A DNA stretch of 10,307 nucleotides from Bacteroidia bacterium (lineage in GTDB: Bacteria > Bacteroidota > Bacteroidia > NS11-12g > UBA955), in NCBI GenBank assembly GCA_023258655.1, contig JALQWO010000048.1, positions 1 to 10,307 on the forward strand. The letters run 5' to 3'. Below the pieces are notes generated by a model. It saw only the letters and a program-made list of their open reading frames with translations, did no database searches and was not told the origin of the DNA. Made by a program: the position numbers and the translations under genes. Shown here one piece after another: positions 1 through 7,009 of the stretch (positions within the stretch are counted from its first letter, which is position 1; every line of letters starts with the position of its first letter).

Positions 1-1
1 A

Positions 2-610
2 AGCCCAGAGTTAACAAAAAATGAAGGGGCGAATAAATCGACATCCGCATTGCCAAAAGACATACAGCAAGTGGCATCTACCCGATTGAAGGTGGGGAGT
101 TTTGAGGAGTTTAAGCGGAAAAAAGCTGAATCTAGTCAGTCAACACAAGAAGCTGCCACGCCCCAAGGCAATCGCACAGACTTCATCGATGCCAATTCGC
201 AGGGTGAAGAAGATCGGCCATCAATGGACGCATCTGCACTTGAAAATGTAGTAACGCCTACTTCCCTCAAAACGCTGGATGAATTTTGGGTGGATTACTA
301 CAAAACACAAACCCCAAGGGTGCTCACTTGCTTGAAAGGGTTGAAATACGCCATCGAAGAGGAACAATTGGTGATCACCTTGAACGCGTCTCATCAAGCA
401 GATATTATCGAGGAAATCCGTCCCCAAATGATGCAAGCCATCAAAGCGCAACTTCCCCAATTGCGAATTCAAGGCATTCAATCCGTGGTTGGAAAAATCG
501 AAGTGCAGGAAAGAAGGCCTTACACCGACAAAGAAAAGTTGGACTATTTGGTGAAAAAACATCCAGGATTGGCTGAAGCCCTGGAATCACTGCATTTACG
601 ATTGCCATAA
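2..610 (+). CDS. dnaX: DNA polymerase III subunit gamma/tau, C-terminal part (5' truncated by window)
   Basis: The frame is open from the window edge to a TAA at 608-610, so this is the last ~202 codons of a longer gene. A TTG at 50 is not a real start. Visible residues fall into two parts: a polar, Gln/Ser/Glu-rich linker (to about codon 85 of the visible part), then a compact alpha/beta domain starting near TLDEFWVDYY and ending in PYTDKEKLDYLVKKHPGL. I recognise this tail from Bacteroidota DnaX proteins, where the region after the ATPase and collar domains is a short KH-like domain ending in a PYTxxEK...NP.L pattern. The clamp-loader subunit assembles the beta clamp at replication forks. 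The ATPase domain (Walker A, zinc module) is outside the window, so the name rests on the tail alone. The next gene has its own promoter candidate, so dnaX is probably not in the operon that follows. Confidence 0.75.
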   Translation, partial: SPELTKNEGANKSTSALPKDIQQVASTRLKVGSFEEFKRKKAESSQSTQEAATPQGNRTDFIDANSQGEEDRPSMDASALENVVTPTSLKTLDEFWVDYYKTQTPRVLTCLKGLKYAIEEEQLVITLNASHQADIIEEIRPQMMQAIKAQLPQLRIQGIQSVVGKIEVQERRPYTDKEKLDYLVKKHPGLAEALESLHLRLP

Positions 611-649
611 TTAATTGAAAATTGGCTTAAAACACCGAAATTTCTTCGT

Positions 650-657
650 TATTTTTG
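650..657 (+). promoter_or_regulatory. Bacteroidota-type -7 promoter element for the proline dehydrogenase/ccm operon
   Basis: TATTTTTG at 650-657 matches the Bacteroidota -7 consensus TAnnTTTG at every fixed base. It lies in the short gap between dnaX and the proline dehydrogenase gene and ends 6 nt before the ATG at 664. The -33 element is poor: the nearest candidate is ATTGG at 621-625, about 24-25 nt upstream instead of the usual 19-21. If functional, transcription would start almost at the start codon. The consensus is established knowledge; use of this copy is inference. Confidence 0.4.
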
Positions 658-663
658 TGGGTG

Positions 664-1863
664 ATGTCCACGTCGGATCTTTCTTTCCAAAACACCTCTG
701 TGGCCTTTGCGCACAAGTCGAATGGTGAACTCAACAAAGCCCGTTGGCTTTTTCGTTCCTTCAACTACCCAGCCTTGTTAACCTATGGGCCCGCCATGGC
801 CAAAGCAGCTGTTTTTTTGGGGTTGAAATTCACCATCAAAAAAACAATTTTTCAGCAGTTTTGTGGTGGTGAGAACATCAAAGAATGCGATAATGCTATC
901 CAAAATTTGGCCAAGAGTGGTATAGGAACAATATTGGATTATTCCGTGGAAGGCGAGGAGAGCGAGGTGACTTTTGATGCCACTTGCGAGGAGGTGTTGA
1001 AAACAATCCAGCGGGCAAAAGGAAACACAGACATTCCCTTTACTGTATTTAAAACCACGGGTATTTGCTCGTCTGCGGTATTGGAAGAAGCTTCCCATGT
1101 GATTGGACAGAACGCAATCGTTGATATTCAATTGGTTGCCAATGCTTTGTCAGTTGAAAATCAATCTGGATGGAAAAACGGGTTTGCGCGTTTCATGAAA
1201 TTATGTCAATCTGCGGCGGAGAGCAAAGTCCGCATTTTCGTGGATGCTGAAGAGTCATGGTTACAGGCAGCCATCGATTTGATGGCAACCCATGCCATGG
1301 AAATGTTGAACAAGGAACAGGCTTGGGTGTACAATACTCTGCAGATGTATCGCCATGATCGATTGGCCTATTTGGAGCGACAAGTTGCGGAAGGGAAATG
1401 CCATTACGGATACAAACTTGTGAGAGGCGCATACATGGAAAAAGAAAGGGCCCGTGCCAAAGCCATGGGTTATCAAGACCCCATTCAACCTAACAAAACG
1501 GCGACAGATGCAGATTATAACAGGGCAGTTTCGTTTTGTATGGAGAATCATCACCGAGTTGCCATTTGTATCGCCACACACAATGAACAATCATCACTCC
1601 TCGGAACGGAATTGTTAAACAAATACCAGTTGCCCAAAGCCGACTGGAATGTTTCTTTTTCGCAGCTTTTGGGAATGAGCGATCACATCAGTTTCAATCT
1701 ATCGAACAGTGGGTATAAAGTGAGCAAATATGTCCCATATGGTCCAGTTCTGTCGGTAATTCCCTACCTGACCAGGCGTGCGCAGGAGAACAGTGGAATG
1801 GCAGGACAAATGGGCAGGGAACTCGCCCTCATTGAAGCTGAAATCAAACGCAGAAAATCATGA
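664..1863 (+). CDS. putA: Proline dehydrogenase (FAD-dependent, monofunctional)
   Basis: Proline dehydrogenase oxidises L-proline to delta-1-pyrroline-5-carboxylate and passes electrons through FAD to the quinone pool. From the ATG at 664 the protein is 399 aa, matching the monofunctional Bacteroidota enzymes rather than the >1000-aa bifunctional PutA. Family motifs of the (beta/alpha)8 barrel are visible: YKLVRGAYMEKER at about 250-262, QLLGMSDH at 334-341, YGPVLSVIPYL near 359-369, and the substrate-binding TRRAQEN at 370-376, where the two Arg of the family's RRxxEN signature hold the proline carboxylate. In-frame TTG (655) and GTG (661) codons lie just upstream. The ATG is preferred because the TTG and the -7 promoter element overlap. 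The stop overlaps the ccmC start as ATGA, so this is the first gene of the ccm operon. The symbol is by family (putA/prodh); no P5C dehydrogenase lies nearby. Confidence 0.9.
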   Translation: MSTSDLSFQNTSVAFAHKSNGELNKARWLFRSFNYPALLTYGPAMAKAAVFLGLKFTIKKTIFQQFCGGENIKECDNAIQNLAKSGIGTILDYSVEGEESEVTFDATCEEVLKTIQRAKGNTDIPFTVFKTTGICSSAVLEEASHVIGQNAIVDIQLVANALSVENQSGWKNGFARFMKLCQSAAESKVRIFVDAEESWLQAAIDLMATHAMEMLNKEQAWVYNTLQMYRHDRLAYLERQVAEGKCHYGYKLVRGAYMEKERARAKAMGYQDPIQPNKTATDADYNRAVSFCMENHHRVAICIATHNEQSSLLGTELLNKYQLPKADWNVSFSQLLGMSDHISFNLSNSGYKVSKYVPYGPVLSVIPYLTRRAQENSGMAGQMGRELALIEAEIKRRKS

Positions 1864-2972
1864 ATCTACGTCAACATTGGTACAAATGGGTGGCCACCAT
1901 ATTTCTGCTCTACGTGGTGTTGGGTGGCTTATTCTTGCCGCTAAAACCCGGAATCACAGGGCTTTCGCCAGTAAAAATCACCTCAGGTGGAACACAACTA
2001 TTACGAATCAATGTATACAATGCCCCCTGGTTGAAGGAAAACGCTTTTGGCGACGAGAAAATTGGCAATGGCAAGTTTCAGATTCCGAGCAAAGTAATTT
2101 TGGTTTCAAAAGGCACCGTGGGGCGATGGGAAACAAATGAAGTGAAGTTTTCGGGTGATCATGGACAATTGCTTGCAAACATCGATTTCACCATGGGAGA
2201 GTCGAAATTGGAAAATGCATATTATTCTGTTTTCGTAGAACTCAGCAATGGCAAATACTTAGGGTTGCCCGATGCTGTTTATGTTGAGCGTGCCGTTGGC
2301 GACACTGTGGGCAAGTCAACGTTCCTAAATAAACCCAGTGAACACATCAACAACGATCGTGAGATTTTTGAGATGAGCTTTCCCAATCGCACGGTACTCA
2401 ATGAAAGCGTGAGAAACTTGTTCTATCACGTGCCGATGTGGTTTGCGATGCTGGCATTGTTGGCGATTGCCTGCTGGTACGCAGTGCGATATCTGCGATT
2501 TGGTGATTTGCAAGACGATATTTTTGCTGATTCCATGGTTCGCGTGGGCATTTTGGCGGGTATTTTGGGATGTATCACCGGTGCTACTTGGGCCAGAGTT
2601 ACCTGGCAATCATGGTGGCCTGCAGCCGATCCCAAACTCAATGGCGTTGCGATCGGTATGACCATGTATTTGGCTTATTTGCTTTTGCGATCTACTTTGA
2701 CGGACCCTTATCAACGTGCGCGTATTACCTCGGTATACTCAATTTTCATTTTCCCCATATTTATCGCATTGATTGCTATCATGCCAAAACTTTCGCCCAA
2801 TTCGCTGCATCCTGGATCCGGGGGGACCGTAGGTTTCAATAAATATGATTTGGATTCAACCATGAGATTATTTTTCTATCCGGCAGTGATAGGATGGATT
2901 GCATTATATTATTGGATCGCCAATTTACGATATAGAATCGCCCTCATAAAAGAAAAACAACTAAACGCATGA
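1860..2972 (+). CDS. ccmC: CcmC/CcsA-type haem-handling membrane protein with an extra N-terminal periplasmic domain
   Basis: CcmC presents haem to CcmE in the membrane during cytochrome c maturation. The 370-aa protein opens with a membrane segment (about 8-28). About 150 mainly beta-type, soluble residues follow, and then the usual multi-helix CcmC core begins. Core landmarks: HVPMWFAM with the first haem-ligand candidate H190; the tryptophan-rich haem-contact loop WQSWWPAADPKL with D257; and H317 in LHPGSGG before the last helix. E. coli CcmC is about 245 aa with haem histidines at 60 and 184. The His-His spacing is nearly the same here (127 against 124), so the extra length lies almost entirely before H190. 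The inserted part starts GITGLSPVKITSGGT, resembling the first strands of an IPT/TIG Ig-like fold. The WWD motif is diverged: AA replaces the Trp before Asp. It overlaps the preceding and following genes by ATGA. Confidence 0.85.
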   Translation: MNLRQHWYKWVATIFLLYVVLGGLFLPLKPGITGLSPVKITSGGTQLLRINVYNAPWLKENAFGDEKIGNGKFQIPSKVILVSKGTVGRWETNEVKFSGDHGQLLANIDFTMGESKLENAYYSVFVELSNGKYLGLPDAVYVERAVGDTVGKSTFLNKPSEHINNDREIFEMSFPNRTVLNESVRNLFYHVPMWFAMLALLAIACWYAVRYLRFGDLQDDIFADSMVRVGILAGILGCITGATWARVTWQSWWPAADPKLNGVAIGMTMYLAYLLLRSTLTDPYQRARITSVYSIFIFPIFIALIAIMPKLSPNSLHPGSGGTVGFNKYDLDSTMRLFFYPAVIGWIALYYWIANLRYRIALIKEKQLNA

Positions 2973-3136
2973 AACAGACAATCACAGAACAGTTCGACGC
3001 CAACGCAGCGGAACAATTGGCACAACACAACTTGATGAACGCCGTTTATGCTGTGTTAATCATCATTTTTGTGGGCATTTTGTTGTATTTATTCAGACTC
3101 GATCGCAAAGTTTCAAAAATCGAAAAGCAATCATGA
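2969..3136 (+). CDS. ccmD: CcmD-like small membrane protein (55 aa)
   Basis: This small gene starts at the ATG overlapping the ccmC stop (ATGA at 2969-2972) and ends in the ATGA that starts ccmE (3133-3136). It encodes 55 residues: a polar N-terminus (MKQTITEQFDANAAEQLAQH), one hydrophobic helix at about 24-42 (NAVYAVLIIIFVGILLYLF), and a basic cytoplasmic tail, RLDRKVSKIEKQS. The single helix followed by LxRLDRKxSKxEK is the pattern of Bacteroidota CcmD-family proteins. CcmD in proteobacteria is a small helix that binds CcmC and CcmE and helps release haem-loaded CcmE. The exact position between ccmC and ccmE agrees with that role. Short length makes it easy to miss. I see nothing broken in it. 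Confidence 0.85.
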   Translation: MKQTITEQFDANAAEQLAQHNLMNAVYAVLIIIFVGILLYLFRLDRKVSKIEKQS

Positions 3137-3540
3137 AACCGTTTCACCTCATATTATTGATTCTGGCAGGGATTGGTATCGCCACTGTCATCAGTTTATA
3201 TGGTAATACCACGCAATATGTGGCATTTCCAGATGCCCAACGGATTGCTGGAGAAAACCCAGGAAAAAGCGTTCACGTAGTTTGTAAATTGAACAAGGCG
3301 AAACCCATCATTTATGATGCCCAAACCAATGCAAATCGCTTGGAGTTTTATGGGTTCGATACTTTGAACAACGAGAGCAGAGTGGTTTTTACCAAGCCGA
3401 AGCCAGCCCAATTTGAACAATTAGAAAAAATGGTGCTTATCGGAACCTATGAAAAAGATCATTTCTTGGCCACGGAAATATTGAGCAAATGTCCCTCAAA
3501 ATATGAGGATGCACCTGGAGCAACTACAGCCGCAAAATGA
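3133..3540 (+). CDS. ccmE: Cytochrome c maturation protein CcmE, Cys-type (CxxxY) haem chaperone
   Basis: CcmE is a membrane-anchored periplasmic haem chaperone. It takes haem from CcmC and delivers it to CcmF. The 135-aa protein has an N-terminal signal anchor at about 5-23, then a small all-beta (OB-fold) domain containing the YVAFPDA and GKSVHVVCKL strands and LEFYGFD, and a short flexible tail. In E. coli the haem is bound covalently by a His (H130) in an HxxxY motif. Here the equivalent motif is C120-P-S-K-Y124, i.e. CxxxY, in LSKCPSKYED. This Cys form is known from Desulfovibrio, some archaea and others with a reduced pathway. A second Cys is near residue 55 in VVCKLNK. It is joined to ccmD and ccmF by ATGA overlaps, implying translational coupling. 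Confidence 0.9.
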   Translation: MKPFHLILLILAGIGIATVISLYGNTTQYVAFPDAQRIAGENPGKSVHVVCKLNKAKPIIYDAQTNANRLEFYGFDTLNNESRVVFTKPKPAQFEQLEKMVLIGTYEKDHFLATEILSKCPSKYEDAPGATTAAK

Positions 3541-6182
3541 ATCAGACACAGACGCCAGTTGTATTTAATGGAGAATGGCTCTGGTTGGGAAACCTTGGCC
3601 ATGTGTTCGTGATTTTGTCCTTTATTGCTTCGCTCCTGTCAGCCATCTTCTATTTTCAGCACGAACAAAACAAACTCAATACGGGTCTTCAGTGGGGTAA
3701 GCGGTTTTTTCAGCTGCATGCCGCAGCCGTTGTGGCCGTTTTTGTTGTGCTCTTTTCGATCATTTTCTTTCACCGATACGAGTTCCATTACGCATGGCGT
3801 CATTCTAGCAACAGCTTGCCTGTCTATTACATGATATCTTGCTTTTGGGAAGGACAGGAGGGTAGTTTTCTTTTGTGGTTGTTTTGGAATGCGCTGATAG
3901 GTTTGATTTTACAACGAGTAGCGAAGGATTGGGAGTCGCCAGTGATGGTGGTAATTGCCTTCGCACAAATCGCTTTAGGGTCAATGTTGCTGGGATTCCA
4001 TTGGGGGGAGTTAAAAATAGGCAGTTCACCGTTTGATTTATTGCGAGAGCAACGCCCAGATTTCCTCAATATCCCCATTTTGGGACAAATTGGCGTAGGT
4101 AATTACCTCGAGGTGTTCAAAGACGGAAATGGATTGAACGCTTTGTTACAAAATTACTGGATGGTTATTCACCCGCCCACCTTGTTTTTGGGTTTTGCCA
4201 CAGCCATCGTCCCATTCGCTTACAGTATCGCCGCACTTTGGCGTAACAATGACCGCGGTTGGATTTCCCATGCATTGATTTGGGGTTTGGTTTGTGTGGG
4301 TATTCTTGGTCTGGGTATCATCATGGGAGGATTTTGGGCGTATGAAGCACTTTCGTTTGGTGGTTATTGGGCCTGGGATCCTGTAGAAAACGCGTCACTC
4401 ATGCCTTGGTTGATCATGGCCAGCGCAGCACACATGTTAATCATCACCAAAGCCACTGGTCGCCATCTGTTCACTTCTCACTTGTTGACACAACTGGCGT
4501 TTTGGCTTGTGCTTTACGCGACCTTTTTGACGAGAAGTGGCATTTTGGGTGAAGCGAGTGTGCATTCATTTACGGACCTGGGATTATCCGGACAATTGTT
4601 GTTATTCCTGTTGGCGTTTTTGGCGCTTGGATTGGTGGTTGTTTTACAAGGAGGGAAACGACGTTTGGCATTGCTTGTAATCGCCGCGGTGCTTCTTGTG
4701 CCAATGGTACTTGCTTATAGCATCAAATCGCCAGAGACCATCGATACTTTTTATCAATGGCTAAAAGGTCTAGGCACCGTTTTATTCTTGGTTTGGTTGA
4801 TATATTACATCTATGCTTTGTTCCAGCGCACCAAGATTGATATGGAAGATGAAAAACTGCATTCCAGGGAGTTTTGGATGTTCCTGGGATCCATGTTTTT
4901 GATATTGTCTTTGGTTCAGGTATTTGCTGCTACATCCATACCCGTGTTCAATAAATTGTTTGGGTACAAGACGGCAGTTCCTTCAGCGGCAGATTACAAT
5001 CGCGTGCAATTGTGGTTGGCGATGCCAATCATGCTGTTGATGAGTTTTGGGTATTGGTTCAAATTTCGAGGAACAGAGTGGTCAACGATCAAAAAACCCA
5101 TGATGCAATTGGGAATTGGGGTGGTGGTAGTGACCATATTGCTCATGATTGGATTTGATATCAAAGAATTCAAATTTGTCTTGTTTTTGGCGTTGAGTAT
5201 TGCGTTGGTACTAGCAAATACGGTTTACGGATACCAAAAGAAAAAGTGGGAGTGGATTCGTTGGGGCGGAAATATTGCCCATGTCGGTTTTGGCGTGTTG
5301 CTGATGGGCGTGCTCGTTTCTTCGGTAAATAAGAACATACTTTCTGCCAGTCAAGAGGGCATCGATTTGGCCCCAGAGGTTGATCAAAAAGGAAACCAGG
5401 ATGCCAAAGGCATAAAATTCAATCGTGAAAATCAGTTGTTATACAAAGGGAAGCCTCAACCGTTGCAAAAATACACTGCACTGTATATAAATGAAAGAAA
5501 AGGAGTTGGTGCGGATAGTATCGACAAATACTTTAAGGTAGCATTTCTCAAAAAAGACGAAAAGGGTAACACAATTGATAGTTTTGTTTTGGAGCCCAAA
5601 ACCCAGAAAAATCCCAAAATGGGACTACTGGCAGAGCCCTCTACCCGTCATTTTCTTCACAAGGATGTATTCACCCATGTGAATTACGAAAGTAGTATGG
5701 ACCGACAAGAGCCGTTTAGCAATTTTCGGGTCGACACTGTAGGGTTTTTCCGTCCATTCATCACGCAAACGGGTAAAGTGGTGATGACCATTGATAGTAT
5801 TAATAGAAGCAAAGATTCCAATGGTTTGAGAATACAACTGGCCATCAAAGCCAAGAGGTTGGGAGATTCCGTTTGGTTGAGGCCGGAATTTTTGATAAAC
5901 GAGCAAACGGGTAATTTCGACATGAAACCTGCCGAAAGCGATCGATTTGGGATTATGGCTGCAATCCTGAACCTACAAATAACGGACTTCAATCCCGCCA
6001 CCCAAAATATCCGATTTGTCATTCAAACCGGGGAGAAAACACCTGTGTGGGATTACATCGTAATACAAGTCATCGAATTCCCTTGGATCAATTTGGTTTG
6101 GGCGGGAACCATCATCATGGTCATTGGATTTGTGTTGGCTGTCCTCAATCGCATCAAAAAACAAAGGCAATTAACCTCATGA
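3537..6182 (+). CDS. ccmF: Cytochrome c haem lyase CcmF, large form
   Basis: CcmF joins haem, brought by CcmE, to the CxxCH motif of apocytochrome c on the periplasmic side. At 881 aa it is well above the ~650 aa of proteobacterial CcmF. The family core is intact: EGQEGSFLLW near 105-114, the HPPTLFLG motif with H212, the WWD haem-binding loop FGGYWAWDPVENA with D281, H299 in AAHML, H343 in EASVHSF, and H582 in NIAHVGFG. These match the four histidines linked to haem in E. coli CcmF (173, 261, 303, 491). Many hydrophobic helices span 15-600. The extra length sits mostly between about 600 and 850, a soluble periplasmic region (NKNILSASQEG to VIQVIEFPW) that precedes a last helix, LVWAGTIIMVIGFVLAVL. 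ATGA overlaps join both neighbours. No ccmH or ccmG follows it. Confidence 0.95.
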   Translation: MNQTQTPVVFNGEWLWLGNLGHVFVILSFIASLLSAIFYFQHEQNKLNTGLQWGKRFFQLHAAAVVAVFVVLFSIIFFHRYEFHYAWRHSSNSLPVYYMISCFWEGQEGSFLLWLFWNALIGLILQRVAKDWESPVMVVIAFAQIALGSMLLGFHWGELKIGSSPFDLLREQRPDFLNIPILGQIGVGNYLEVFKDGNGLNALLQNYWMVIHPPTLFLGFATAIVPFAYSIAALWRNNDRGWISHALIWGLVCVGILGLGIIMGGFWAYEALSFGGYWAWDPVENASLMPWLIMASAAHMLIITKATGRHLFTSHLLTQLAFWLVLYATFLTRSGILGEASVHSFTDLGLSGQLLLFLLAFLALGLVVVLQGGKRRLALLVIAAVLLVPMVLAYSIKSPETIDTFYQWLKGLGTVLFLVWLIYYIYALFQRTKIDMEDEKLHSREFWMFLGSMFLILSLVQVFAATSIPVFNKLFGYKTAVPSAADYNRVQLWLAMPIMLLMSFGYWFKFRGTEWSTIKKPMMQLGIGVVVVTILLMIGFDIKEFKFVLFLALSIALVLANTVYGYQKKKWEWIRWGGNIAHVGFGVLLMGVLVSSVNKNILSASQEGIDLAPEVDQKGNQDAKGIKFNRENQLLYKGKPQPLQKYTALYINERKGVGADSIDKYFKVAFLKKDEKGNTIDSFVLEPKTQKNPKMGLLAEPSTRHFLHKDVFTHVNYESSMDRQEPFSNFRVDTVGFFRPFITQTGKVVMTIDSINRSKDSNGLRIQLAIKAKRLGDSVWLRPEFLINEQTGNFDMKPAESDRFGIMAAILNLQITDFNPATQNIRFVIQTGEKTPVWDYIVIQVIEFPWINLVWAGTIIMVIGFVLAVLNRIKKQRQLTS

Positions 6183-7009
6183 TTTCGCGATTGCTGATAT
6201 GGGGTTATGGCCGTGTTGGCAATGCAATGATTCAAGGTTGTTTGCAAAACTGGAATGAACTTTCTGATTCAGAAAATCACTTCCATGAATTGGGTGTAAT
6301 CAGCCAAAAAGCGCGGCCGAACTCCTTACCTTCCAATGTTACTTGGTTGAATCACGCGGATGTGATGGGCAGTCCCAATACGGCATTACGACAAGGTGAT
6401 GTGCTGTTGCTGACGGTTACCGATGGCCTTATTGCTACGATTTCCAATCGGTGCGATATTCCGGGTATCAGTATCGTGCATTGTAGTGGCGCTACGCCAA
6501 GAATGCTTCTTGAACAGGCGGCTTCTATGGTGTTTTATCCTTTGCAGACCTTTTCGGGAGAATCGGAAGTTGATTGGTCAACAGTGCCCGTTTTTACTGA
6601 GATGGGTGGAGAAGAGGATTTCGATGTATTAGCAAGAGTTGCCCAATTGTTGGGCGTGGTAAATACGCATTCAATTCCATTTTCTGCCAGAGAGAATCTA
6701 CACATGGCGGCCGTATTTGCGAATAATTTTACGACGGCCATGGCGGGAATTGCCCATGATGTGTTGCGGCAAAAGGGACTGCAACCTTCATGGATTCAGC
6801 CGATTTTGGCCCAAACAGCCTTGAATTTAGGCGCAAATCACCCATGGGAAAAGTTAACGGGCCCGGCCAAAAGGGGCGATGAACTGACAATACAGAAGCA
6901 TTTACAGCTCTTGGATTCTCACAAGGATTGGAAAGAAATTTATCAAATCATGTCGGGTTACATCCAAAATCGAACTGACAATGATCTGGATGTTCCCCAC
7001 ATGAGTTAA
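6179..7009 (+). CDS. Rossmann-fold / DUF2520 domain protein (putative NAD(P)-dependent)
   Basis: The start chosen is the ATG that overlaps the ccmF stop as ATGA. The frame stays open upstream to 6047 inside ccmF, but that extension is not protein-like and the nucleotide-binding motif belongs at the N-terminus. From here the protein is 276 aa. It opens with a beta strand and G9-Y-G11-R-V-G14, the GxGxxG dinucleotide-binding loop of a Rossmann domain (to about 125). It continues with a helical second half: FYPLQTF, ENLHMAAVFANNFTTA, and LTGPAKRGDELTIQKHL. That order fits the Rossmann-like plus DUF2520 family, distantly similar to F420/NADP oxidoreductases and ketopantoate-type reductases. Its substrate is not known to me. 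Why it closes a cytochrome c maturation operon is unclear. The final TAA lies in TTAA, shared with the convergent receptor gene's stop. Confidence 0.8.
   Translation: MISRLLIWGYGRVGNAMIQGCLQNWNELSDSENHFHELGVISQKARPNSLPSNVTWLNHADVMGSPNTALRQGDVLLLTVTDGLIATISNRCDIPGISIVHCSGATPRMLLEQAASMVFYPLQTFSGESEVDWSTVPVFTEMGGEEDFDVLARVAQLLGVVNTHSIPFSARENLHMAAVFANNFTTAMAGIAHDVLRQKGLQPSWIQPILAQTALNLGANHPWEKLTGPAKRGDELTIQKHLQLLDSHKDWKEIYQIMSGYIQNRTDNDLDVPHMS

Noticed and set aside
50..52. TTG start for an independent 186-aa protein
   Set aside because: The frame is open to the window edge and the protein is the tail of DnaX, so the real start lies outside.
604..626. Short GCC..AATT/AATT..GGC stem after dnaX as a terminator
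   Set aside because: Only about seven pairs with a bulge and no T-run follows. Could occur by chance in AT-rich sequence.
655..663. TTG (655) or GTG (661) start for proline dehydrogenase
   Set aside because: The TTG lies inside the TATTTTTG promoter element. The ATG at 664 gives the usual family length.
778..1131. 117-aa minus-strand reading frame inside proline dehydrogenase
   Set aside because: Antisense shadow of a well-identified enzyme with no recognisable domain.
5684..6022. 112-aa minus-strand reading frame inside ccmF
   Set aside because: Antisense shadow of ccmF with no family features or promoter.
6047..6178. In-frame upstream extension of the DUF2520 protein into ccmF
   Set aside because: The extra residues are a shifted-frame reading of the ccmF end and show no protein-like pattern. 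The Rossmann strand begins right after the ATG at 6179, which also makes the ATGA overlap seen at all other junctions.
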